DNA from: Bacteroides coprosuis DSM 18011
GTDB lineage: Bacteria > Bacteroidota > Bacteroidia > Bacteroidales > Bacteroidaceae
Direction: 5' to 3'
DNA length: 64,000 nucleotides
NCBI GenBank assembly: GCA_000212915.1
Contig: CM001167.1
Span: 2,534,780-2,598,779, forward strand
The position numbers and the translations under genes are program-made. The notes under the pieces are model-generated. The model did not search any database, was not told the origin of the DNA, and saw only the letters and a list, made by a program, of their open reading frames with translations. This document shows, in pieces, positions 1 to 9,378 of this stretch. Within the stretch, counting starts at the first letter, position 1. The number at the start of each line of letters is the position of its first letter.

Positions 1-877
1 AAATTGCACTAATAAGAGGAGTCGACTCGGAGAGAATAATGAAAGGTTGACCCATTATTCCTACTAGAGCTGCACCACCTGCAAAAACAGATACTAGCAA
101 TGCAAAAACCAAAGCCATTAAAACAATGACAACAACAAGCCAAACGGGAGAAAGTATAATAACAAAGAATAGAAATAGCCCCTTCAATACCATTCCAACA
201 ATACGTATTAGCTCACTCCAGAAATTACGATTCTTCGTATTATAATAATCACTCTGTGAGTTATTTACCTTATCGGCATCTTCACTAACACGTTTGCCTA
301 TATTCTCTACAGTAACGTCTTCACCACACATATTTAACTTTTCGATAGCGGTAGTAGCTAGTGGTATCAGAATCCACATAATCAAATACACAAATGTTGT
401 GGTTCCAAAAGTGAAGAACAATAAAATTAAAAAGATCAATCGTACTAATAGCGGATCCAATTTAAAATAGGCCGCAACTCCACTAGCAACTCCTCCTATA
501 ACCTTATCATCGGGATTACGAAATAGCTTTTTACGATAAGTAAAAGCACCAGAATAATCTTTTTCTTGTTTTTTAGAAGATCCTTCATCATTTTCTTGCT
601 CTGAGCCCTCTTCTTCTCCATATATTTCCTCTGGACTTCCTACCTGCTTGATAATGTCTTCAACATCAGTAATCACTATAGATTGACTAGCATGTGTGAT
701 TCGCTCATTAAAGAGATCAGCAAATCTACTTTCTATATCAGCTATTATTTCTTCTTTGCCTTCTGTCTTGTTAAAATACAATCGAAGGTTTTCAAGGTAT
801 TTACTTAGAAGATCATAAGCATCTTCATCAATATGAAAAACAATACCTCCTAAGTTTATGGTAAATGTCTTCTTCAT
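1..877 (-). CDS. PspC-domain membrane protein, partial (runs off left edge)
   Basis: Reading leftward from the ATG at 877 the frame stays open to the window edge, so the C-terminus is missing. The N-terminal ~110 residues are soluble, acidic and rich in Lys/Glu. They are followed by a PspC domain (FRNPDDKVIGGVASGVAAYF, then a hydrophobic segment containing LLVRLIFLILLFF) and, later, a long stretch of further hydrophobic segments. PspC-domain proteins are inner-membrane stress or envelope proteins. The start lies only 2 bp after the padR stop, so the two genes form one operon. This PadR-PspC pairing is common in Bacteroidota and suggests PadR controls this gene. Function beyond membrane localisation is not visible. 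Confidence 0.85.
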   Translation of the reverse strand, partial: MKKTFTINLGGIVFHIDEDAYDLLSKYLENLRLYFNKTEGKEEIIADIESRFADLFNERITHASQSIVITDVEDIIKQVGSPEEIYGEEEGSEQENDEGSSKKQEKDYSGAFTYRKKLFRNPDDKVIGGVASGVAAYFKLDPLLVRLIFLILLFFTFGTTTFVYLIMWILIPLATTAIEKLNMCGEDVTVENIGKRVSEDADKVNNSQSDYYNTKNRNFWSELIRIVGMVLKGLFLFFVIILSPVWLVVVIVLMALVFALLVSVFAGGAALVGIMGQPFIILSESTPLISAI

Positions 878-879
878 TT

Positions 880-1221
880 CTATTCAGTTTTAAGTTTGCC
901 ATTGGCTATGTATTCCACCGATTGGTTTAATTCACTCCATACTCCTTCTAGCTCTTCGAGAAATTGTTTTCCCTCTTCAGTTAATTCATAATACTTACGA
1001 GGTGGTCCTTGAGTGGATTCCTGCCACTCATAACTCAATAAACCATCATTCTTCAATCTAGTCAACAGAGGATAAAGAGTACCTTCTACCACTATTAATT
1101 TTGCATCTTTCAATCGATCTATAATATCAGAAGCATAGGCAGCTTCTTTACTGATCAATAAGAGAATGCAATATTCTAATAAACCTCTCCTCATTTGTGA
1201 CTTCACCTTTTCAACTTTCAT
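880..1221 (-). CDS. PadR-family transcriptional regulator
   Basis: 113 aa, the usual size for the short PadR class. The winged helix spans roughly residues 8-80. The family-typical core GTLYPLLTRLKNDGLLSYEW is followed by RKYYELTEEGKQFL, the wing and the start of the dimerisation helix. It is the first gene of an operon with the PspC protein. A perfect 13-bp inverted repeat overlapping a promoter lies immediately upstream (1261-1291), which fits negative autoregulation, the usual behaviour of this family. The ligand or signal is unknown. Confidence 0.9.
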   Translation of the reverse strand: MKVEKVKSQMRRGLLEYCILLLISKEAAYASDIIDRLKDAKLIVVEGTLYPLLTRLKNDGLLSYEWQESTQGPPRKYYELTEEGKQFLEELEGVWSELNQSVEYIANGKLKTE

Positions 1222-1246
1222 ATCAGTTTAGTCTTTGATTCTGATG

Positions 1247-1291
1247 CAAATATATATAAAATATAGTACTATGCAACACATAGTACTATAT
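1247..1291 (-). promoter_or_regulatory. padR operon promoter overlapped by a perfect 13-bp inverted-repeat operator
   Basis: On the minus strand a -7 element TATATTTG (1247-1254) lies 19 bp from a TTG -33 element (1274-1276), matching the Bacteroidota primary-sigma consensus. The inverted repeat has arms ATATAGTACTATG (1261-1273) and CATAGTACTATAT (1279-1291) around a 5-nt spacer, and the -33 TTG falls inside the spacer. A dimeric PadR bound here would occlude the promoter. Confidence 0.75.
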
Positions 1292-1731
1292 TTTGTTTTA
1301 ATCTAGGCACATTTTATAACACACCTTATTTTATCTACAAAAGGATTTAAAGTTCTATTTAAATAGAGAATATGACATCTTTATGTAATATAAATCCATA
1401 TAACATTACGTATAATTAGCCTAATTTATTACTTATTATTTTAATTCTATCAAACTCAAAACATGTTATTAATAGGACTTTTAAGAATATATACATCTTT
1501 TTAAAATGTAAATATTTTAAAATTAAAGAGATAAAAAACATAAAATAAACACAACATACATATATCAACAATCAAGCCAATAATATATTTTGCAACTAAA
1601 GTATCAACTCTGTGTTTAAGATTTATCTGATACCATATAGTAATAAAAGCAGATAAGAGAAGAATCTTTTTTTTAAAGAGGATATTGAAATATAGGAATT
1701 ACACTTTCAAACTAACAAATAAAAAAAATCG

Positions 1732-1755
1732 TCTTTCTGAGGAAGTGCAGAAAGA
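1732..1755 (+). promoter_or_regulatory. 5'-leader hairpin ahead of the fimbrial gene
   Basis: Arms TCTTTCTG (1732-1739) and CAGAAAGA (1748-1755) enclose the loop AGGAAGTG, ending 25 nt before the fimbrillin start. The purine-rich loop could matter for translation, but this is inference. The rest of 1292-1780 is very AT-rich, and I see no gene or clear promoter in it. Confidence 0.35.
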
Positions 1756-1780
1756 TAAAACCAAAATTATGAATTGAACA

Positions 1781-3175
1781 ATGAAACTTAGAAACTATCT
1801 ATTAGCAGGTATAGCCCTATTGGGGTTCGCTGCTTGTACGAGTGATGATAATTGTCCTACGGGACCAGTTAATCCAACTCCTGAAGGTGGGTCGTTTTTT
1901 TCTATAGCATTCGAAACACCTAAACTAGCAGGAACGAGAGGGAATGAATTAGAAGATACTAAAGTATCTAGCGCAACAATATATTTATCTCAAATAGAAG
2001 GTGATAATATAATAATAAAAGACATTATTAAAGATAACCTCACCATATCTGAAGACGAAACAAACAAGAACATCCATTATATCAATGGTCATACCACTCT
2101 TGAAAGAGGTGCTTATTTTGTTACTATTATTGCTAATGAGAAAGAATCTCAAGAGATATCCAATCTAAAAGTAGGAGCAAACTTCTTAGATACAGAGGCT
2201 TTCAATATTGATAACTTAGAGAAACTTCATACTAAAGGTGGTTTCTTAATGATGAGCAGTAATAAACTGAAAATATATAACGGTAATAAAACTTTTGATC
2301 CTAAAAAGGCTATTTATAATCAAGCTAAAAACAATTCAGGTGATTCTTTCATAGAATTAGCAGAAAACAAACAAGATAACCCAGCCGAAGTCAAAGTTTA
2401 TTTAGATCGTTATGTGGCTAAAATTGATGCTACTGTTCAAGGAACTAAGGATAAAGATATCATTGACATAATAAACATTTAGAATAAGGATGGTTTAAAA
2501 TTTAAATTAACAGGTTTTATCACTCTAAATATTCCTAAAGCAGGATATATTATTGAACAATGGAATGATAATGACGACCCTACGTATATTTTATCCCTAA
2601 ATAAAGATAATAAATGGAGTAACCAATTGGGAGAGTATGTTAAAATCAACAATGGTGAGGTTACTGATTGGCAAGACAATGTAAGTAAAGAAATCTTTAC
2701 CTCTGGCACTAAATATATAATTGAAAATAATGTGACAAAGTTTAATGAGAATAAGCCTACTAATGCACAAGGCTACACTACTGGAGTTATTCTGAAAGTA
2801 TCTGCTGGCGAAACATTTTATGCAATTCAAGATGGCGTAAAATGGACCTTCACCAAAACTAAACCTGAAAGTGGAACATATTATACATACGAAGATGGAG
2901 TTATGTATTACACATACTTTATTCCTGATTTATTTAAAAATGAAGAAATAGGTACTAATACAGATAGAACGGGTTTATACTATACTACCATGCGTAATAC
3001 TTGGTATAAATTGAATTTTAAAACAATCACATTCCCCGGAGGTAACCTTCCTGGAGGTGATTTACCCGAGCCTCAAAACCCTGACAGACCAATTGATCCT
3101 AATAAATACTCAGTATTTAATATTGAAGTTTTTGTTAATGATTGGATTGAAGGTGATTTAAATATTGAAATGTAA
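1781..3175 (+). pseudogene. Mfa1-like fimbrillin lipoprotein, interrupted by in-frame TAG
   Basis: A lipoprotein signal (MKLRNYLLAGIALLGFAAC, Cys19) starts a fimbrillin that stops at an in-frame TAG at 2480-2482. The same frame then stays open to 3175 and encodes the expected C-terminal half (FKLTGFITLN, then GVMYYTYFIPDLF, then a Pro/Gly-rich PGGNLPGGDLPEP linker and a final beta strand). With TAG read through, the product is 464 aa and aligns along its length with the next gene, which has GFVTLN, GVMYYTYFIPDLY and PGGDLPNPGNPDE at matching places. Mfa1-type subunits polymerise into short fimbriae outside the outer membrane. A point mutation is the simplest cause; sequencing error or readthrough are alternatives. 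Confidence 0.85.
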
Positions 3176-3193
3176 TATAAAAACTCTTTATAA

Positions 3194-3216
3194 ACGAGTG
3201 GCATTCCGCCACTCGT
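3194..3216. terminator. Intercistronic hairpin between the two fimbrillins
   Basis: Perfect 9-bp stem ACGAGTGGC/GCCACTCGT with a 5-nt loop, 19 bp after the first fimbrillin stop. No T-tract follows, so it is more likely an mRNA-stability or attenuating hairpin than a full terminator. It could set different levels of the fimbrial subunits. Confidence 0.5.
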
Positions 3217-3245
3217 TACTCAATACTAACTAAACATAGATAACC

Positions 3246-4784
3246 ATGAAAACGAAGTATGGTTTTTATCTACTTATGCTCACATTTCACCTCATTGCAT
3301 GTCATGATAGCCTAGATTGCCAAAATGAACCTAGCAAGCCCAATAAAGGACAAGGGTCCTATATTGATATGTCTATTATTCAAAATGATGATGCCATTAT
3401 AAGTAGATCTCTACACTCTAGAAATTCTGTTGGAGATGATATCATTTCCGACATCACCTTTTACTTAACCGACCAGTGTAGAATAAAAACAGCAACTGGC
3501 TATGAACCGGGTTTAGTTATAGAAGATATAGTAAAGGGAACAGAGATTCAGCAAACAGGGAATTTAGTAAAAGTCAAAGCTCACACTAAATTAGAAAATG
3601 GTATTTACCTAGTTATTGCTATAGCAAACTCGGAACATTTAAAATGGAACAAACAAATAAAAGATACCTTACAGATATTCGAAAATATATCTTATAATAA
3701 GGAATTAATAAATCAAGCAACATCTCCTTATTACTTTTTAATGACCAATAGTGGAAAATCATTTATCTACCCCGATTTTCCAAAACCAGAAGATATAATT
3801 ATAAACAACAAATCTTTTTTAAGTCAATTCCTTTCTTTTATCAATACTCCAGAAAATACAAGGCACTCTGTCATCAATTTAAATAATAACAGTAGTGAAA
3901 ATCCCGCTAAAGTCAATATTTATTTAGATCGATTTGTAGCGGCTATTGATGCAAAATCGGATAACGTAATTCCAACCATCAAGCCCTACTTCAACATTAT
4001 AAATAATGATCTATCTTTCACTCTTAATGGCTTTGTAACTCTAAATAGCCCATTAATACAGAATTTAATTGAAATAAGTCAATTTTATACGGATGACTTT
4101 GAAGGAGGAAGTATTGTGTTGGGAGATTTCTTATCTACCCCATATGTATTTGATTTTCAAGAAAATATAGAAGATATGGGATGGTATAATCAAATCGATA
4201 CCTACTCCAAAATTGATTCAAACAATCAAGTAGTTGATTATAAAGATGCCTCTGTAAAAAATAGGTTCAATCTACAAAGAAAATATGTTCCAGAAAACAA
4301 TACTTCTACAACAGGGCCTCCCATAAACAATTTTTTCATTACTAACTGTAGACAAGGTTATGTTACAGGTGTTATATTCCAAGTAAAAGAAATTAATAAT
4401 CACTCCTTTTATGTGATAAAAAACGGGCTACAAAACAAGCTCTACAAATACAATAAAAATGATGCAGATGAAGTAAATCAAATACCTTCCAATGCGATTA
4501 AATATGAAGAAGGAGTAATGTATTATACCTATTTTATTCCTGATTTATATCAGTATGCAAAAGGGCAACATTATGATGTCGATTTATTTTACTCTGTGAT
4601 GAGAAATACAATATATACACTTCATCTCAGCTCATTGTCTTCTTTAGGAGGAATATATCCAGGAGGCGACTTACCAAACCCAGGGAATCCAGATGAAGAA
4701 ATTGATGAAGACAATTTAATTAAATTAGGTATAAAAATTCTCGTTAATCCATGGATTGATGGTAAAACAGATATTGAACTATAA
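3246..4784 (+). CDS. Mfa1-like fimbrillin lipoprotein
   Basis: 512 aa with a lipoprotein signal ending LIAC (Cys19). The C-terminal third carries the Mfa1/fimbrillin-type signature: GVMYYTYFIPDLY, SVMRNTIYTLHL, a Pro-rich PGGDLPNPGNPDEEID stretch and a terminal strand ending WIDGKTDIEL. In this family the terminal strand is donated between subunits during polymerisation. It is a divergent paralogue of the broken gene just upstream and is followed 61 bp later by the Mfa2/FimB-type gene. With the upstream copy broken, this is probably the working major or accessory subunit. The exact subunit role is inferred. Confidence 0.8.
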   Translation: MKTKYGFYLLMLTFHLIACHDSLDCQNEPSKPNKGQGSYIDMSIIQNDDAIISRSLHSRNSVGDDIISDITFYLTDQCRIKTATGYEPGLVIEDIVKGTEIQQTGNLVKVKAHTKLENGIYLVIAIANSEHLKWNKQIKDTLQIFENISYNKELINQATSPYYFLMTNSGKSFIYPDFPKPEDIIINNKSFLSQFLSFINTPENTRHSVINLNNNSSENPAKVNIYLDRFVAAIDAKSDNVIPTIKPYFNIINNDLSFTLNGFVTLNSPLIQNLIEISQFYTDDFEGGSIVLGDFLSTPYVFDFQENIEDMGWYNQIDTYSKIDSNNQVVDYKDASVKNRFNLQRKYVPENNTSTTGPPINNFFITNCRQGYVTGVIFQVKEINNHSFYVIKNGLQNKLYKYNKNDADEVNQIPSNAIKYEEGVMYYTYFIPDLYQYAKGQHYDVDLFYSVMRNTIYTLHLSSLSSLGGIYPGGDLPNPGNPDEEIDEDNLIKLGIKILVNPWIDGKTDIEL

Positions 4785-4845
4785 CACAAAGTAGTAATAC
4801 GTACCTATACAGCAATAAAGAGCATTCAATAAAATAATCAGCTTT

Positions 4846-5847
4846 ATGAAAATAAAAAAATACACCATCTATACGTATCTACTTGTGTTTATACTAGGTC
4901 TATCTTCTTGTATAAAAGAAGATTTGAGCAACTGTAGTTTAACTTTCACATTTGACTATACTTACAATCTGGAGCAACAAAATAAGATTGATGAACAATT
5001 ACTAGATCGTATGCAAATATTTATGTTTGATAAGAACGAAGTATTGCGTTATCATTTCAGAAAAAATGATCAAAAAACAATAGAAAAGGGTTTCCAAGTT
5101 ACAAATAATGCTTTCGAACCAGGAGAATATAAAATAGTCGTAGCAACTATAAGTTCTGATTATAAAGAAGATAAAAGTGATTTTTTGATTTCAAATGTTA
5201 CTTTAAATAAGACACTACTCCAAGAGTTTAAGTTTTTTTTGAATCATCAAGATCATCAGAGTAAAGATTTACTTAATAACTTCTTAGTAAGCAGTTTGCC
5301 TTATCAGTGGACATCTTATGGGCAAAACATACATGTCAGTTTAAGAAAAATAAATAAAAGAATTAATATAGAATTGGTTATACCCAACAATATCCAAACG
5401 AGAATAGAAAAAGACCAATATTCTATGTACATCAAAGATAAAGGTGTCTGCTCTATGGATGGGAATTTAGACCCAACTTGTGATAATGATATTATATATC
5501 ATCCTTGCCAGCCCTATAAGTTAACCCACGAAGATGACAAGGTTATACTTAGAGCGACATTTAACACTTCACGATTAATTTATAGAGAAGGACAGGAGGA
5601 AAACACTCAAATTATTGTAAAAAATAACACAACGAATGAATACCTTATCAAAGCCAAAGTATTCCGATTAATAGAAGAAGGTGCTGCTTTTGATGATCAA
5701 AAAGATGCCGACTGGGGCTTACAGGAGTATATAGATCGAAGAGAAGAGTATAGTTTTTCTTTTTATATTGATGAAGATGGAAGTTGGCTGAGTAATCTTG
5801 TCAATGTAAATGGATGGGATGTCAGTTTTATTGATTTAGATATGTAA
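4846..5847 (+). CDS. FimB/Mfa2-family fimbrial anchor lipoprotein
   Basis: 333 aa with a lipoprotein signal ending GLSSC (Cys22). It has the FimB/Mfa2 layout: an N-terminal beta domain with LLDRMQIFMFDKNEVL followed by a second domain with KINKRINIELVIP, and a C-terminal NVNGWDVSF. Mfa2-type proteins cap or anchor the fimbria at the outer membrane and limit its length. Being last in the fimbrial cluster and followed by a terminator fits that role. No regulator is encoded nearby. Confidence 0.8.
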   Translation: MKIKKYTIYTYLLVFILGLSSCIKEDLSNCSLTFTFDYTYNLEQQNKIDEQLLDRMQIFMFDKNEVLRYHFRKNDQKTIEKGFQVTNNAFEPGEYKIVVATISSDYKEDKSDFLISNVTLNKTLLQEFKFFLNHQDHQSKDLLNNFLVSSLPYQWTSYGQNIHVSLRKINKRINIELVIPNNIQTRIEKDQYSMYIKDKGVCSMDGNLDPTCDNDIIYHPCQPYKLTHEDDKVILRATFNTSRLIYREGQEENTQIIVKNNTTNEYLIKAKVFRLIEEGAAFDDQKDADWGLQEYIDRREEYSFSFYIDEDGSWLSNLVNVNGWDVSFIDLDM

Positions 5848-5873
5848 GCAGCAATGATTTTAAAATAGAATCT

Positions 5874-5920
5874 AAAAACGCATTAAGGTCGAGTGAAAAC
5901 AAAGGCTATAATGCGTTTTT
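5874..5920 (+). terminator. Terminator of the fimbrial operon
   Basis: Arms AAAAACGCATTA (5874-5885) and TAATGCGTTTTT (5909-5920) pair perfectly and the 3' arm runs into a T-rich tract. The 23-nt loop is long. It ends 73 bp after the fimB/mfa2-like stop. Confidence 0.65.
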
Positions 5921-6070
5921 TATTAAATGTAGAAAGAGCATCTACTATTTCATATACCAGATATTTTAAAAGAAAAACAACTCCTTTTTTGTTAAAAAAA
6001 TAATCTAAATAGATTTAGTATAGCAAAAAGATATTACTTTGTAATAGACTATAAACAATAAGCTATAAAT

Positions 6071-6949
6071 ATGGAAAAACTGATAGTAGGATTAGGCGAA
6101 ATTTTATGGGATATGCTTCCTGAAGGAAAACATCTGGGTGGAGCTCCCTCCAATTTTGCATTCCATACCACTCAGTTTGGTTTTAAATCAAAAGTGGTGA
6201 GTGCTATAGGTGATGATGTATTGGGACAAGAAATTGTGGACTTACTAAAGCAAAGAAATATTGATTTTTATTTAAGTAAAAACAATTACTCCACAGGAAC
6301 AGTACAGGTTCAACTAGATTCTAACGGAATACCTACATATCAAATCACGGAAGAAGTGGCATGGGATTATATTCCATTTACAGAAGAGCTCAAAGAAATT
6401 GCGAAACGAACCATATGCGTATGCTTTGGCACATTGGCACAGAGAAACGAAATGAGTAGAAATACTGTTTTAAAATTTCTTCAAAATATGCCCAAAGGCA
6501 ATACTGTTTTAAAAATACTAGATATCAACCTTCGCCAAAATTTTTATACTTGGCCCACCATCGAGCAATCTTTATATGCTTGTAATATACTAAAGATCAA
6601 TGACGAGGAACTCATTTTACTTAGTAAAAAACTAGGGCTCACTCACAAAAACATCCAAGGACAATGCCAATTCATTCTACAGCTATATAGTCTTAAAATG
6701 GTTATCCTCACTTGTGGAGTTAAAGGAAGTTATGTATTTACTCCTGAAAAAAAATCCTTCAAACCTACTACTCCCGTTGATGTGGTAGATACTGTAGGTG
6801 CAGGAGATTCTTTTACTGCAGCCTTCTGTGCTACATTATTGAAAGGAAAAAGTATAGAGGAAGCTCATCAAAGAGCTGTTGATGTATCTGCTTATATTTG
6901 TTCTTGTGCAGGTGCTATGCCTATGCTAAAAGAAGAACACATTCTCTAA
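6071..6949 (+). CDS. PfkB-family carbohydrate kinase (fructokinase-like)
   Basis: 292 aa, typical for PfkB/ribokinase-family sugar kinases. The N-terminal signature begins GGAPSNFAFHTTQFGF and includes AIGDDVLG. The C-terminal signature DTVGAGDSFTAAF (about residues 238-250) holds the anion hole and the catalytic Asp. It lacks a lid insertion, fitting the fructokinase subgroup, which phosphorylates a free hexose with ATP in the cytoplasm. It appears monocistronic. The sugar cannot be settled from sequence. Confidence 0.85.
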   Translation: MEKLIVGLGEILWDMLPEGKHLGGAPSNFAFHTTQFGFKSKVVSAIGDDVLGQEIVDLLKQRNIDFYLSKNNYSTGTVQVQLDSNGIPTYQITEEVAWDYIPFTEELKEIAKRTICVCFGTLAQRNEMSRNTVLKFLQNMPKGNTVLKILDINLRQNFYTWPTIEQSLYACNILKINDEELILLSKKLGLTHKNIQGQCQFILQLYSLKMVILTCGVKGSYVFTPEKKSFKPTTPVDVVDTVGAGDSFTAAFCATLLKGKSIEEAHQRAVDVSAYICSCAGAMPMLKEEHIL

Positions 6950-7078
6950 TGTAAAAACTTCAATAGTTACTAAAGCAAAATGATGAGACAAGAAGTACTA
7001 GTCTTTTTCAGAAAGGACTTCAGGCATTAGTCTAAATTTGGTAGATTTCTTAACTATTTTTTAATCCCATAGAAAATT

Positions 7079-7135
7079 ATGACACCGACATAACAACCAC
7101 ATATCGGTGTCATCGTATCATCATGTCGGTGTCAT
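7079..7135. repeat. Three copies of a 13-bp element, one inverted
   Basis: ATGACACCGACAT at 7079-7091 is the exact inverse of ATGTCGGTGTCAT at 7123-7135. A third copy with one change, ATATCGGTGTCAT, is at 7101-7113. The set can fold as alternative hairpins or act as a cluster of binding sites. It sits between the sugar kinase and a probable minus-strand transcript. Confidence 0.6.
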
Positions 7136-7207
7136 GATAGAAACATAGCCCTGCTACACAACTACATATACATTATGAAAAAACACTCTCTCTCTGGGTA
7201 TAAATAA

Positions 7208-7235
7208 AAAAGGCGGGCCTCACGGCCAGCCTTTT
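7208..7235 (-). terminator. Strong intrinsic terminator for a leftward transcript
   Basis: On the minus strand AAAAGGC-T-GGCC, loop GTGA, GGCC-C-GCCTTTT is followed by TTTTTATTTA. On the plus strand the hairpin is followed by CCCC, so it works leftward. No minus-strand gene precedes it within 500 bp, which points to a non-coding transcript. The motif ATTATGAAAAAACACT occurs on both sides of the hairpin (at about 7173 and 7242). Confidence 0.7.
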
Positions 7236-7559
7236 CCCCAAATTATGAAAAAACACTAATCTATTGTTTACTCACAGATCTCTTTTAAGTCATTTAAAAA
7301 ATGATCTTTTTAATAATATGATAATTGCATAAAACTTAATGACTCTCAATCATTTTTTGTGCAATCGAAGAAACTATTTTTATAAGTACTAGTTATAGTA
7401 CTACTTGTCATTCTCTAAAACTAAAGCATATTTAAAGTAAAATCATTTTTGAGTAACACCTTTGTAATCAAATTGAAGTATTAATGGTATCATTTTACTT
7501 ATAATGCCCCGTTTTTTAATTATGAGGCAAAAGTATAGGTTTATTATTTATGCGCCAAA
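7208..7559 (-). ncRNA. Possible small RNA gene (promoter plus terminator, no ORF)
   Basis: A minus-strand promoter match, TTTG (7556-7559), 20-bp spacer, TACTTTTG (7528-7535), points toward the strong terminator at 7208-7235. The transcript would be about 310 nt and holds no ORF longer than about 16 codons. I do not recognise it as tmRNA, RNase P RNA or 6S RNA. This accounts for much of the 850-bp gap 6950-7803; the remaining part, 7560-7803, shows nothing clear. Confidence 0.4.
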
Positions 7560-7803
7560 TATGCAGTATGTCATTTAATAGTATATAACAGAAGCTATAA
7601 TTTTTGTTTAACGCATTGATTTTTAGCATTTAATAAAAAATTTATACATATTATCAATTGAGTTACAATCTGAAACTATGATATACATCTGAATTAAGCG
7701 ATGTTCAATTTTGGAGGCAATTCATATGAAAATACAACAATAATATGTTACCTTTAATAGCAACCAGAGTTTATAAATCACATCCTTAAACAATAAATAA
7801 CTT

Positions 7804-9169
7804 ATGACAAACGAAGAAATATACAAAGGCCTAAGTTCTGACAATGGTTTAAGGGCTCATTCTTTTATGGGAGTAATTCCTAAAGAATCAAATATCCAAT
7901 TCATACAAGATACAATTTTTCCTGCTCTAAAAAATCATCCCGATTTCAGATTACACAACCTTATTGTCAAAGAGATAAACCTAGGAGAATCACCAGCCAT
8001 ACTTAATATGGAATGGGTAGCAAAGGTAGAATATAAGGGCATAATTACAGAAGCCTATTTTTCTATCGGTAAAACAAGCAGTATTGGGTTAGATAAAATG
8101 ACAAGCAGTCATATGGATAACCTATATCTAATCAAGGCATTTAATAATCCTTACTTTTTATATTGTAGACAGTTGTTTAGTAGCGAGCCTTTAGACTCTT
8201 TTTTACTACAACTCAAAATGATGCATGCTATTGTACCTCAATCCTATCTAGTTATGGACTTTTCATCCAATCGATTATTTTCTAGTAAATGGCTAGAAAT
8301 GGCTTGTAGTACCAATACTCCACCCTCTCCTAGAAACTTGTATTTGATTCAAGTTTTGAACAATGTAGATAAAAAAGGGAAAACAAGATACTGGCTACGC
8401 ACAAATGGACTCTATCGGTGTGGATCACCAGAGTTGGAAATGGTTAATATCTACTCTGGATCCAAAGAAATGAGCAGATTACTACATGTTACATCTAGTT
8501 TAATGGTTCAAAGCAGCTACCAAGAAAACAGTGTGATAAAAGTAGGATATGATGGCTTAGAGATTAACCTCTGCTGGATAAGATGGGAAAAAGCATTAAA
8601 AAAATATTCGGAAGATGCCTTTGGAGGTTTTAACTATCGGCAAGATTTAAAATATGGATACAACAAGTATAAAGATCCCTCGGGAGTAGTTTTTGCGGTA
8701 GAAGAGGGCATATTCACTTCTCCAGAAATTTATATTAGTGCTGTAAAAAACACTCCACAATATACTATACATCCAAAGGAGAACATGAGACTGAGAGCTC
8801 TTGCCAGAGAGCGATATGACTATTTTTCTAGAGCATATCAAGAGTATAATCGCCCCATATTTGAGAAACCAAGAATGGGTCTCCAAAGTAATGAGGATAC
8901 AAAAAAAATGGAAATTCCTTGTGAAATTACAATTACAAAATAGAAATTCAGATCCTCAAGAAATGAAAGACCAACTTTGGTTTGAAGTAAAATCAATGGA
9001 TGAAGATGAAATACAAGCTACCCTGCTAAATAAACCTTTTTGGACAAAATCAATTAAGCAAGGAGATACGATTACTTCTTCTATAGCAGAAAATTTAGTT
9101 GACTGGACCATTATAAATCCTGATCAAACAGAGTTTTCTCCTGATAATATCTATTTATTATATCCTTAA
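7804..9169 (+). pseudogene. DUF4026/DUF2314-type protein split by a +1 frameshift at an A8 run
   Basis: The first frame runs 7804-8943. A second frame, one base ahead, carries the expected C-terminal DUF2314-like domain to 9169: FLVKLQLQN, DQLWFEVKSMDEDEI, LLNKPF, then GDTITSS and NLVDWTI. The junction is an A8 tract at about 8898-8905; with seven A residues it would read TKKW and join the frames. The N-terminal ~300 residues resemble DUF4026, which is often fused to DUF2314. Both are cytoplasmic domains of unknown role. A homopolymer sequencing error or transcriptional slippage are alternatives to true inactivation. Confidence 0.7.
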
Positions 9170-9299
9170 TCAAAAACTGTTTTGAGATTCGGGCTCATGC
9201 ATAAATTAAAAATGAATATGAGTTTCAATAAATACAACCCTCAAAGAGAAGATTCGAAAATATAAAACTCCGTGATCAACTAAAAAAATCGTCAAATAA

Positions 9300-9330
9300 A
9301 AAGAGAGCTCAATTTAGCTGAACTCTCTTT
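9300..9330. terminator. Terminator of the lipoprotein operon
   Basis: 12-bp stem with one mismatch/wobble (AAAGAGAGCTCA / TGAACTCTCTTT) around a 7-nt loop. On the minus strand it runs into TTTATTTG. It lies 49 bp beyond the last gene of the leftward operon and may also stop rightward reads from the DUF2314 gene. Confidence 0.65.
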
Positions 9331-9378
9331 CTCTATATCTCTTTAAAAGAGTAAGTATCATAACCTAAGCACTAGATT

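Noticed and set aside
8647-8886. Minus-strand ORF inside the DUF4026-like gene
   Set aside because: Antisense shadow with no independent support.
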